This document shows, one piece after another, positions 8,124-15,819 of a stretch of 22,591 nt of DNA. Source of the DNA: Syntrophaceae bacterium UBA6112 (GTDB taxonomy: Bacteria; Desulfobacterota; Syntrophia; Syntrophales; UBA5619); the NCBI GenBank assembly GCA_002423465.1, contig DIWG01000055.1:1003-23593 (forward strand), written 5' to 3'. Made by a program: the position numbers and the translations under genes. The notes under the pieces were generated by a model. That model saw only the letters and a program-made list of their open reading frames with translations, did no database searches and had not been told where the DNA came from. Numbering within the stretch: position 1 is the stretch's first letter; every line of letters starts with the position of its first letter.

Positions 8124-8157
8124 CTGTGTCATTCCCACCTGCGCGGGAATGACACAG
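8124..8157. repeat. Perfect 13-bp inverted repeat between convergent mobB and lutB
   Basis: CTGTGTCATTCCC (8124-8136) and its exact complement GGGAATGACACAG (8145-8157) flank an 8-base loop. It stands 12 bases past mobB and 22 past the end of the lut fusion gene, so it could stop transcription from both sides, but there is no U-run on either strand. The TCATTCCC/GGGAATGA core resembles dispersed REP-like palindromes known from many bacteria. Confidence 0.65.
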
Positions 8158-8179
8158 AAGAGGCGTATTTCAATGCTTC

Positions 8180-10348
8180 TCAGTCCTTGATTTTCTCCGC
8201 CAGCAGGTCCGCGACGTGCTTCATCTTCACGCCGGGGACCTGCTTATCGAGGCCGCCCTGGAGCTGGACCATGCAGCCCGAACAGGCGCAGGCGGCGATT
8301 TCGGCGCCCGTGTTCCGGATGTTGTTCATCTTCTGCTCCAGAATCGGCATGGAGAGCTCGGCGTACTTCACCCCGAAGATGCCGGACATGCCGCAGCACT
8401 TGTCGGAATCCTTCATCTCCACCAGTTCGCAGCCCGCCGCCTCGATGAGCTGCCGGGGCTCCTTGGCGATGCCCAGGACCCGCTTCATGTGGCAGGAGTC
8501 ATGGTAGGTCACCTTCGGCCCGCCGCCCGTCTTTGTCAACCGACCGCGCTTTCCGTACTCTTCGGCGACAAAGCTGCAGAACTCCCTGACTTTGTGGGAG
8601 ACAGCCGCCGCCCGGTCCTTCCACTCCGGTTCCTCCTTCAGTATTTCTGAGTAGCTGTGGAGGGCTTCTACGCAGGCCGGGCAGCCCGTGATAATCACAT
8701 CCGCCTTTTCCTTTTCGAAGGCCTGGATGTTAAGACGGGCGATCTTCCTGGCCGTCTCCAGATCCCCCGTAGCGCTGACCGGCTTGCCGCAGCAGCTCTG
8801 GTCCATGGGGAAGACGACCTCGTATCCGAGGTCCTGGAGGACTTTGATGATCGACTCCCCCGTGTCGGGCAGGACGAAATCCATTGTGCAGCCGCTGAAG
8901 AAAGCCGCGCGGCCAATGGGCTTTGCGGGCTTGCGGATGAGAGATTTCATCCGGTCCCGGAGGGGTTTGTCCGCGATCGTCGGTAGACTCCGGTCCTTCG
9001 CCAGTCCGGAGAAGAACAGGGGGAGGTGGCGGATCAGGTTCCCCTTGGCGAACGGTTTCATCCCCAGCGACGCTGCCCGCATGAGGGAGTGAAAGAGCCT
9101 GCGGTTGGTCATGACGTTTTCGAAAACCTGCTTCATGACGAAGGGAAGTCCGTGCTCCTTCACGGCCCGGACTCGCAGTTCCTCGATGAGCCCCGGAATG
9201 TCGATCTTTCCCGGGCAGACCTCGGTACAGCGGCGGCAGCCGATGCAGAGTTCGTGGAACTTCTCGAAGTCCGCCATTCCGCTCAGAAAAGCCGTCAGAA
9301 TCGCCCCGATCCCGCCGGCGTAAGTATGGCCGCCATAGACGTGGCCGCCGACCAGGGTGTAGACGGGGCAGACATTCAGGCACGAAGCGCAACGGATGCA
9401 CTGGAAAATCTGCTTGAACTTCTCATCTTTGGCTGCCTTGAGGCGGCCGTTGTCCAGGAGAATGATGTGCATCTCCCGGGTCTTCTCCACCCAGTGCTCC
9501 CCCACCTTGACCATCACGGGCGTGGGGCCGCCCACCAGGGTCATATAGCTCGTCATGAGCTGGGCCGTGGCGCCACGGGGCAGGAGCTTCAGGATCAGTG
9601 CCGCGTCCGTGATCTTGGGGATCAGCTTCTCATAGCCCATAATCACCACATGAATCGGGGGCAGGGTGGTGACGAGGCGGGCGTTTCCCTCGTTCGTGAC
9701 CAGGCCGATCGCCCCGTTTTCGGCGATCCCGAAATTCGCTCCGGAGATCCCCATGTCGGCGTTGAGGAACTCTCCGCGGAGCCGCCGGCGCGCCGCCTGG
9801 ACCATGAAGGCGATGTCCGGCGGAATTTCTTTATCCAGTTCCTTGGAGAAGTAATCCGCCACCTGGTAACGGCTCAGGTGGATGGCGGGCATCACCATGT
9901 GGGAGGGCTTGTGGCCCGCCAGTTCGATGATCCATTCTCCGAGGTCCGACTCGCAGACGTGGAGGCCGTTTTTCTTGAAATACGGGCTGAGGTCGATCTC
10001 CTCGGAGGCCATCGATTTGGATTTGACGATCCGCTTCACGCCGAGGGCCTTGCACAGGTCCATGAGATACCCGAAGACTGCGTTGCCGTCCGCTGCCCGA
10101 AAGACCTTTATTCCGCGCTTTGTCGCCTCCGCCTCGAATCGGCCGGCGACTTCCTCGATCCGGTCGACCGTGTCGATTTTCATCTGCTTGATCGCTTCCC
10201 GCAGCGCTTCGACGTCTCCCGCGTTCTCGAGGGCGGCGGCCCTGGCGGCAGGATAGACCTCGGCGAACCGGCCAAGATTTGTCCGCAGGGCCTCATCCTT
10301 GAGCTTCTCACCAATCTCTTTGCGGATGTTCCGATTCTCGCCCGTCAT
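8180..10348 (-). CDS. LutB-LutA fusion: lactate oxidation iron-sulfur protein
   Basis: A 722-residue fusion of the LutB/LldF and LutA/LldE subunits of the non-flavin L-lactate dehydrogenase complex, which oxidises lactate to pyruvate. Domains in order: a LUD domain (about 60-300) with GISGANFGIAENG and TTLPPIHVV; a dicluster ferredoxin region with Cys317/320/323/327 (CIRCASCLNVCP) and Cys368/371/374/378 (CIGCRRCTEVCP); and two CCG domains, the first with Cys487, CC at 519-520 and GCPAC at 555-559, the second with Cys619, CC at 651-652 and Cys689/692. All cluster-type motifs are intact. In Bacillus subtilis LutA and LutB are separate proteins; the fused form is common in anaerobes. Its ATG overlaps the lutC stop (ATGA). 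No lactate permease is adjacent. A role on another 2-hydroxyacid cannot be excluded. Confidence 0.9.
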   Translation of the reverse strand: MTGENRNIRKEIGEKLKDEALRTNLGRFAEVYPAARAAALENAGDVEALREAIKQMKIDTVDRIEEVAGRFEAEATKRGIKVFRAADGNAVFGYLMDLCKALGVKRIVKSKSMASEEIDLSPYFKKNGLHVCESDLGEWIIELAGHKPSHMVMPAIHLSRYQVADYFSKELDKEIPPDIAFMVQAARRRLRGEFLNADMGISGANFGIAENGAIGLVTNEGNARLVTTLPPIHVVIMGYEKLIPKITDAALILKLLPRGATAQLMTSYMTLVGGPTPVMVKVGEHWVEKTREMHIILLDNGRLKAAKDEKFKQIFQCIRCASCLNVCPVYTLVGGHVYGGHTYAGGIGAILTAFLSGMADFEKFHELCIGCRRCTEVCPGKIDIPGLIEELRVRAVKEHGLPFVMKQVFENVMTNRRLFHSLMRAASLGMKPFAKGNLIRHLPLFFSGLAKDRSLPTIADKPLRDRMKSLIRKPAKPIGRAAFFSGCTMDFVLPDTGESIIKVLQDLGYEVVFPMDQSCCGKPVSATGDLETARKIARLNIQAFEKEKADVIITGCPACVEALHSYSEILKEEPEWKDRAAAVSHKVREFCSFVAEEYGKRGRLTKTGGGPKVTYHDSCHMKRVLGIAKEPRQLIEAAGCELVEMKDSDKCCGMSGIFGVKYAELSMPILEQKMNNIRNTGAEIAACACSGCMVQLQGGLDKQVPGVKMKHVADLLAEKIKD

Positions 10349-10965
10349 GATGCCTCTCCTCCTCCCTGCAGTTCCCCGTCCACGGCTACGATGATGAAGC
10401 GGCTGGGGCCATGGACGCCGATCGTCAGGACCCGCTCGATGTCGGCCGTCCGGCTTGGTCCCGTGATGAAGCTGATATAGCCGCGGTCGAAGACCTGCGA
10501 GATAATCTCGAAGGCTTCGATAATGCCCGGGACGATGAGGCCGCTGTCGAGAAAGGCCACGTGAATCGGGGGAAGGGTGGAGACCAGGCGGCTTTCGACG
10601 GCGTAACCATCCTGGCAGACGCTGCCCGTCTCCGCGATGCCGAACTCCACCCCGGAGATGCCGATATCGGCCGTCGCGGCGTGGGTTGCGATATCGCCCT
10701 GATCGCTGTAGACTTCAATGTCGGCGGACTTCAGGACATTCTCGATGCCCGCTTTCTCCTGCAGGGGACTGCTGACGGAAACGACCTTCCTGGCATTGGT
10801 GAACCGGGCGAGGTTGAGAACCACGTCCGCTGCCTCCACTGAGGTTTTTACCCGAAAAATTTCTGCGGATACGGCCTTGGCCCGCTTCTCGAATTCGGGA
10901 AAGAGATGCGCCCCGAACTTACCGGCCGGGAAATGCCGTCTCCAGTCGTCACAGGTTTTTTTCAT
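10345..10965 (-). CDS. lutC: LutC-type LUD domain protein
   Basis: A 206-residue LUD-domain protein, the third component of the LutABC lactate oxidation complex. Seen: the LUD core ADIGISGVEFGIAETGSV, RLVSTLPPIHVAF, and the end motif SFITGPSRTADIE followed by GVHGPSRF, which is characteristic of LutC. The start at 10965 has GGAGG 9 bases upstream; an ATG six codons earlier (10983) has no ribosome site. It is the promoter-proximal gene of the pair and overlaps the fusion gene by 4 bases. It is cytosolic and has no cluster motif of its own. Confidence 0.9.
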   Translation of the reverse strand: MKKTCDDWRRHFPAGKFGAHLFPEFEKRAKAVSAEIFRVKTSVEAADVVLNLARFTNARKVVSVSSPLQEKAGIENVLKSADIEVYSDQGDIATHAATADIGISGVEFGIAETGSVCQDGYAVESRLVSTLPPIHVAFLDSGLIVPGIIEAFEIISQVFDRGYISFITGPSRTADIERVLTIGVHGPSRFIIVAVDGELQGGGEAS

Positions 10966-11021
10966 AACACTTTGCCTCCGCATGTGTGCGCGAAAAGAAT
11001 GCTAAACAATGGAAAGAACTT

Positions 11022-11040
11022 GTTTCTACGTTGAAGAAAC
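11022..11040. promoter_or_regulatory. Inverted repeat upstream of lutC, possible operator
   Basis: GTTTCT (11022-11027) and AGAAAC (11035-11040) form a perfect 6-bp inverted repeat with a 7-base spacer, 57 bases upstream of the lutC start codon. A TTGAAA on the minus strand just upstream could be a -35 box, which would place the repeat in the promoter. No regulator gene is adjacent. The repeat is short and could be chance. Confidence 0.3.
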
Positions 11041-11158
11041 CATGACTTTCAACCCGCGAAGCGTATACCGGAAACGCCGCCGCGAGTCAAACGAAAAACG
11101 CCGGAGTCTTTTCCCGATCCCGAAAATCTAACCCCGGCGCTTGCTTTTATCGTATTTC

Positions 11159-11187
11159 TTGACATACCGCGACGCTTCCCATACATT
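11159..11187 (+). promoter_or_regulatory. Promoter of the VOC-family gene
   Basis: A perfect -35 TTGACA (11159-11164), a 17-base spacer and TACATT (11182-11187, 4 of 6 to consensus) lie 38 bases before the start codon of the VOC gene. Confidence 0.55.
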
Positions 11188-11224
11188 TCACCGGCAAAAA
11201 AATACAGTCATCCAAGGAGTCCTT

Positions 11225-11614
11225 ATGACACAAACCTATCACTTCGATCATCTTCATCTCGTGAGCAGAGATCCGAAGGCCACCGCACAATATTACCGGA
11301 AGATGTTCGATGCCAAAATCATCGAGGGCGTTGAGCCTGACGGGAAACCCAGAATCGACTTGAACATGAACGGCCTCGTCCTCTTCATTTTTCCGGTCGG
11401 TCCCGGGGAAAACCTTCCGGACGGTCCCGCCGGACGATATGTGGGTCTCGATCACTTCGGGTTGCGGGTGAACAATCTGGATGAGACGGTCGCCGAATTG
11501 AAGCGGCGGGGAGCGGAATTTGCGGTGGAGCCTTTCATGAGAAGGCCCGGCCTCAAAGTCGCCTTCATCCGCGCCCCGGAAAATGTCCGGATTGAAATCA
11601 TGGAACGGGCCTGA
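11225..11614 (+). CDS. VOC-family (glyoxalase/bleomycin-resistance fold) protein
   Basis: A 129-residue single-domain member of the vicinal oxygen chelate superfamily. Seen: two beta-alpha-beta-beta-beta halves beginning FDHLHLVSRDPKATAQYY and GLDHFGLRVNNLDETVAEL, and the end motif FIRAPENVRIEIME. His9 or His11, His in GLDHFG and the C-terminal Glu are placed to bind a divalent metal, as in glyoxalase I and methylmalonyl-CoA epimerase. The start at 11225 follows AGGAG by 5 bases and has its own promoter. It converges on the transporter gene with only 4 bases between stops. The substrate is unknown; a lyase, epimerase or dioxygenase-like role is possible, and it is short for methylmalonyl-CoA epimerase. 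Confidence 0.85.
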   Translation: MTQTYHFDHLHLVSRDPKATAQYYRKMFDAKIIEGVEPDGKPRIDLNMNGLVLFIFPVGPGENLPDGPAGRYVGLDHFGLRVNNLDETVAELKRRGAEFAVEPFMRRPGLKVAFIRAPENVRIEIMERA

Positions 11615-11618
11615 TCGT

Positions 11619-13004
11619 TTAATAAATTTTCCGGGCAAGGGATGCGAAAATACCCGCAAAGCACAGTACGGTGCAAATCATAAAGACCGTTTGTATGCTC
11701 TTGAGCAATGCCGGGTATTGAACAGGCGTGATCTGCACGTTGCCGATGAATACGGCGAACACCATCAGTGCCAAACCCATGCTGAGCATCTGACCCAAAA
11801 GACGCATGGTGCTGACCATCGCCGATGCAACGCCGTAAAATCTCTTTTCAACGGATCCCATGATTGCGCTGGTGTTGGGGGATGAGAAAAGGCCAAAACC
11901 GAGACCGATGACAGCCAGGCCGACAGTGACGACGGTAATACTGGTTTCCGATGTTATAAATGCAAATATGAAAAGACCGATCGTGGATAAGGTCATTCCC
12001 AAAGAGGCCAGTTTCTGGGGTGAAAAACGGTCTGAAAGCCTGCCGGCAATGGGGGCGAAGATCGCCATGACGACGGGTTGCGCAACGAGAATCAACCCCG
12101 CGGACTGCGGGTCGAGACCCTTGATGTACTGAAGGTAGAGGCTTAACAGAAAGACCACGGCAAAGGTCGCGCTGTAGTTGATCAGGGCGGCAAGGTTGGA
12201 AAGGGCAAAGGTCGTATTTTTGAAAAGCCGGACATTGAGAACGGGGCTGTCCACCTTCAATTCGAACATCAAAAACCCCGAAAATCCAAGGATTCCGAAA
12301 ATAACCAGAACAATTCCCGCAATCTTGGGGAGAATGGAAAACCCGTATATGACCATGACGAGGGCGATACTGAAAAATATGGAGCCCTTCAGGTCGAATC
12401 TTTCCCCCCGGCATCCCGCCCATTCGTTTTTGACCTTCCAGCAGGTTATCGCCAAGATAACCATTCCCAGCGGAATCATGGCGAAAAACAAGCTCCTCCA
12501 TCCCAGGTACTGGGTCATGATGCCGCCGACGACGGGTCCCAGGGAGAGTGCTATGTAAACCGTTGCGATGTTGATTCCGATGGCTTTGCCCCTCCCGACG
12601 GAAGGGTACACGGAAGTGACGATTGCGAGGCCCGTTACAAAGATCATCGCGCTGCCGATTCCCTGAATAATCCTGAAAGCGATGAGCGAAAGGACTGTAG
12701 GTGCGACGGCGGACAGCAGCGACGCAATGGTGAACAGGACGATTCCGCAACTGAAGATCTTCTTCATTCCGTATATATCGGATATCCTGCCGAACGGTAC
12801 GGCAAACATGGCGGCTGCCAGCAAGTACGACGTGGGAATCCAGCTCAACAGAATGGCGTCGGCCGCAAATTCCGATCCAATCGCAGGCAGCGCGATATTG
12901 ATGGATGATCCCATGAATGGTGTTAAAAAATTTGCCAGTGTTGCAACCAGCAGCGCCGGTATCCTGATGGAATCGTTTGTATGGGGTTTCGGAGGAGGGG
13001 TCAT
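11619..13004 (-). CDS. MFS exporter, DHA2 (EmrB/QacA-like) family
   Basis: A 461-residue inner-membrane transporter with about 14 hydrophobic segments, as expected for the 14-helix DHA2 drug:proton antiporters. Seen: WIPTSYLLAAAMFAVPFGRISDIYGMKK, the motif A region between helices 2 and 3; RIIQGIGSAMIF (motif B); LGPVVGGIM (motif C, the antiporter signature); and a second motif A-like GRLSDRFSPQK after mid-protein. GGAG lies 9 bases before the ATG. It likely expels a toxic compound or metabolite by proton exchange; the substrate cannot be predicted. Parts of the gene are noticeably less GC-rich than the neighbours (about 42-44% in hand-counted 60-base lines), a mild sign of transfer. No regulator is adjacent. 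Confidence 0.88.
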   Translation of the reverse strand: MTPPPKPHTNDSIRIPALLVATLANFLTPFMGSSINIALPAIGSEFAADAILLSWIPTSYLLAAAMFAVPFGRISDIYGMKKIFSCGIVLFTIASLLSAVAPTVLSLIAFRIIQGIGSAMIFVTGLAIVTSVYPSVGRGKAIGINIATVYIALSLGPVVGGIMTQYLGWRSLFFAMIPLGMVILAITCWKVKNEWAGCRGERFDLKGSIFFSIALVMVIYGFSILPKIAGIVLVIFGILGFSGFLMFELKVDSPVLNVRLFKNTTFALSNLAALINYSATFAVVFLLSLYLQYIKGLDPQSAGLILVAQPVVMAIFAPIAGRLSDRFSPQKLASLGMTLSTIGLFIFAFITSETSITVVTVGLAVIGLGFGLFSSPNTSAIMGSVEKRFYGVASAMVSTMRLLGQMLSMGLALMVFAVFIGNVQITPVQYPALLKSIQTVFMICTVLCFAGIFASLARKIY

Positions 13005-13098
13005 TCCGTCAATCTCCGGGATTCAGGATCTCACCATCACCAGCTTTATGAAGATGACGGGTAAACGTTAAAGATTTCAAGTTTTTTCATTCGGGAGA

Positions 13099-13127
13099 AC
13101 GATACAGAATCAGCGAATGGATATCAA
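13099..13127 (-). promoter_or_regulatory. Putative promoter of the MFS exporter
   Basis: Minus strand: TTGATA (13122-13127, 5 of 6), 17-base spacer, TATCGT (13099-13104, 4 of 6). It would give a leader of about 90 bases before the start at 13004. Confidence 0.4.
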
Positions 13128-13232
13128 GGGAAAAATCATGCTCTCTTTTTCCGATTGACAGGCCGGGGGAAATAGGGAATCTTGGACTGCGGTTCGCTTT
13201 TTTTAAGGTGGCGGCATGGGAGGAAGCGAGAA

Positions 13233-13808
13233 ATGACGAGACGCATGCTGTGGTTTGCTTTGCTGACGTGGGGGATGGTTCTCTTCGGGCCGACGGACGG
13301 CCGGTCGGCGGGACCGCCGCCGGTCGGCGGGAAGCTCCCCGATTTTACCCTCGGCGTGCCGAAGGATGCGGCTGAAAAGACCTACCTCGGTCTCTCCGGA
13401 TCAGGCGCTTTCAAGATCCCCCAGATTCGGGCAAAGACGGTCGTTATCGAGATCTTCAGCATGTACTGCCCCTACTGCCAGAAGGAGGCCCCGAACGTTA
13501 ATCAGGTATACGGGAAGATCGAGGCCGATCCGACCCTCCGGGGGAAGATCAAACTCATCGGAATCGGGGTGGGAAACGCCGCCTTCGAGGTGGGGGTGTT
13601 CAAAAAGAAGTACAACGTTCCCTTTCCCCTTTTCCCGGACGGCGACTTCGTCCTCCATAAGCTTCTGGGGGAGGTGCGGACGCCTTATTTCATCGGCGTG
13701 AAGAACCGTCCGGATGGGTCGCATCAGGTCATCCACTCCCGCCTGGGGGCGTTTGAGAGCGTGGAAAAGTTCCTGGATGAAATTGTCAAGACTTCCGATT
13801 TGAATTAG
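13233..13808 (+). CDS. Exported thioredoxin-fold protein with CPYC motif (TlpA-like)
   Basis: A 191-residue protein with an N-terminal signal peptide (MTRRMLWFALLTWGMVLFG, cleavage likely before about residue 27) and a thioredoxin fold. Seen: KLPDFTLGVP at the domain start, then VVIEIFSMYCPYCQKEAP with the redox pair Cys79/Cys82, and a cis-Pro candidate in VRTPYFIGV. No other cysteines. The CPYC centre is the glutaredoxin form, here in a TlpA/redoxin-like protein outside the cytoplasm. The ATG at 13233 has GGAGG 9 bases upstream. It is followed after 70 bp by another exported redoxin on the same strand, so the two may act together as reductant and peroxidase. The exact partner is inference. 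Confidence 0.82.
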   Translation: MTRRMLWFALLTWGMVLFGPTDGRSAGPPPVGGKLPDFTLGVPKDAAEKTYLGLSGSGAFKIPQIRAKTVVIEIFSMYCPYCQKEAPNVNQVYGKIEADPTLRGKIKLIGIGVGNAAFEVGVFKKKYNVPFPLFPDGDFVLHKLLGEVRTPYFIGVKNRPDGSHQVIHSRLGAFESVEKFLDEIVKTSDLN

Positions 13809-13878
13809 CCACCCACACCTTGCGGGCGCTTTATCGTTGAATGGCTTTTTTGAAGATATTTGGAAGGAGGCCCCAAAG

Positions 13879-14496
13879 ATGAAAACAAGAATACGCTCGA
13901 TATTCCTTGCCTTCCTTGGGGCGGCCCTCCTGGGCCTTGCCGCAAGTCCGGCCGCCTTCGCGCTGTCCGACGCCTACAAGGACAACATCTACAACACCGG
14001 CCGCCTCAAACCCACGGACAGCGCCCTGAAAGTGAAGGCCGGCGGAAAAGCGCCCGACTTCACGCTGAAGGCCGTTTCCGGGGAGCGTGTCTCCCTCGGA
14101 GATTTCCGCGGGAAGAAGAACGTGGTGATCTCCTTTGTTCCGGCCGCATGGACGCCGGTCTGTTCGGACCAATGGCCCGGCTACAATATCGTGAAAGAGA
14201 TGTTCGACGCAAACGATGCGATCCTCCTCGGGATCACCGTGGACAACATCCCCACGCTCTTCTCCTGGACGAACCAGATGGGGAAACTCTGGTTTCCCGT
14301 CCTCTCCGATTTCTGGCCGCACGGCGCGGTGGCGAAGAAATTCGGCGTCCTGCGCTCCGACGGCATGGCAGAGCGGGCCCTTTTCGTGATCGATAAGCAG
14401 GGAATCATTCGGTATATCGACGTCCATGACATCAACCGGCGGCCGCCGCTCGAGGTCCTGATCGGCGAACTGGAGAAGCTCAAGCGGGGAAAATGA
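13879..14496 (+). CDS. Exported 1-Cys peroxiredoxin-like (AhpC/TSA family) protein
   Basis: A 205-residue AhpC/TSA-fold protein with a signal peptide (MKTRIRSIFLAFLGAALLGL, AFA cleavage site near residue 28). Seen: GGKAPDFTLKAVSGERVSL, then ISFVPAAWTPVCSDQW, which aligns with the peroxiredoxin active site PxxxTPVC; Cys95 is the only cysteine, so it would be a 1-Cys type needing an outside reductant. It ends with ERALFVIDKQGIIRYI as in the family. AGGAGG lies 8 bases before the ATG at 13879. It lies between the CPYC redoxin gene and the epimerase-family gene; its stop is 32 bases before the latter's start, so all three may be one operon. Confidence 0.82.
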   Translation: MKTRIRSIFLAFLGAALLGLAASPAAFALSDAYKDNIYNTGRLKPTDSALKVKAGGKAPDFTLKAVSGERVSLGDFRGKKNVVISFVPAAWTPVCSDQWPGYNIVKEMFDANDAILLGITVDNIPTLFSWTNQMGKLWFPVLSDFWPHGAVAKKFGVLRSDGMAERALFVIDKQGIIRYIDVHDINRRPPLEVLIGELEKLKRGK

Positions 14497-14528
14497 TCAT
14501 CGATAGGAACTTTAAGAAGGAGAAGACC

Positions 14529-15779
14529 ATGAGCAAAACGATCGAAAAATATTCCTTCGGCATCGGCGACCGCTTTGCGCGTCAAGGCAAGGCCCAGCTC
14601 GAAGCCCTGCTTCAGGCGAAGAAACTCGGCGTGAATCTCGTTCCGGTATGGAACAAATCCTATCGGGAACATACGATCACCGGCACCCAGCCCGACACGG
14701 TCCGGACGGAAGCCGACGCCGCGGTGAAGGCTCTCGGTTGGAAAGACTCCTACTATGTCGACGCCGACCACGTCAACCTCAAGAACGTGGACCTCTTCCT
14801 GGAATCGAGCGACTTCTACACCCTCGATGTCGCCGACTTCTCGGGCAAACCCGCGGACGAAGCCGGCTTCAAGGCGTTTGTGAAGGCCCATCAAAAATTC
14901 ATCGGCAAGCTTTCCATTCCCGGCATCGACGAACCGCTGGAGATCACCGAGGCGACCATCGAGGCCTCGGCCCGGAAATACCTCCTGGCGATCCAGGAGG
15001 CGGGAAAGATCTACCGTCACGTCGAAGAAAAGAAGGGCAAGGACAACTTCATCACCGAGGTTTCCATCGACGAGACCGACCTTCCCCAGATTCCCGTGGA
15101 GATGCTTTTCATCCTTTCCGCCGTCGCGAGGGAGGGCATCCCGGCCCAGACCATCGCCCCGAAGTTCACCGGAAGGTTCAACAAGGGCGTCGATTACGTG
15201 GGCGATGTGATGCAGTTCGAGAAAGAATTCAACGAGGACCTCTGCGTCATCGCCTTCGCGGTGAAGGAGTTCGGCCTGCCCGCGAATCTCAAGCTCAGCA
15301 TCCATTCGGGCAGCGACAAGTTCTCGATCTACGGGCCCATCGGGAAGGCCTTGAAGAAACACAACGCCGGCCTTCACCTCAAGACCGCGGGAACGACCTG
15401 GCTCGAGGAACTGATCGGGCTCGCCTGTGCGGAAGGCCCGGGCCTCGCCATCTCGAAAGAAGTATACCGGAAGGCCTTCGGCCGGTTCGACGAACTCTGC
15501 GGCCCCTATGCGAGCGTCATCGACATTGACAAGACGAAACTCATCAACCCCGACGAGGTGGACAAGTGGGACGGGAAGAAGTTTGCCGAAACCTTAAGGC
15601 ACGTTCAGTCCAATCCCGCCTACAACCGCCATTTCCGCCAGCTCCTCCATGTGGGTTACAAGGTGGCCGCGGAGATCGGCGAGCGGTACTATCAGGCTGT
15701 GGAAGACAACGAGAAGGTCATTGCCCGGAACGTTTTTGAAAACCTCTTCGATCGGCATATCCGACGGGTGTTTGTTTAA
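14529..15779 (+). CDS. Tagaturonate epimerase family protein (UxaE-like)
   Basis: A 416-residue protein recognised by its opening SFGIGDRFARQGKAQLEAL and the VDADHVNLKN segment (Asp-Ala-Asp-His at 78-81), features shared with the family named after Thermotoga UxaE, a metal-dependent enzyme that interconverts tagaturonate and fructuronate in galacturonate breakdown. Length matches the broader family. There is no signal peptide. AAGGAG lies 6 bases before the ATG at 14529. No other hexuronate gene is nearby, and the neighbours are exported redoxins, so the true substrate may be another ketose or ketouronate. The family call is fairly secure from memory of homologues, the reaction much less so. 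Confidence 0.75.
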   Translation: MSKTIEKYSFGIGDRFARQGKAQLEALLQAKKLGVNLVPVWNKSYREHTITGTQPDTVRTEADAAVKALGWKDSYYVDADHVNLKNVDLFLESSDFYTLDVADFSGKPADEAGFKAFVKAHQKFIGKLSIPGIDEPLEITEATIEASARKYLLAIQEAGKIYRHVEEKKGKDNFITEVSIDETDLPQIPVEMLFILSAVAREGIPAQTIAPKFTGRFNKGVDYVGDVMQFEKEFNEDLCVIAFAVKEFGLPANLKLSIHSGSDKFSIYGPIGKALKKHNAGLHLKTAGTTWLEELIGLACAEGPGLAISKEVYRKAFGRFDELCGPYASVIDIDKTKLINPDEVDKWDGKKFAETLRHVQSNPAYNRHFRQLLHVGYKVAAEIGERYYQAVEDNEKVIARNVFENLFDRHIRRVFV

Positions 15780-15819
15780 TTCTATCATGAATATCCGCTG
15801 ATGAAGGGACAGGGTCTGG

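Noticed and set aside
9026..10480. Long plus-strand frame opposite the lut fusion gene
   Set aside because: It is the complement of an intact multi-domain iron-sulfur protein; its composition is typical of a shadow frame and it crosses the lutC/lutB junction.
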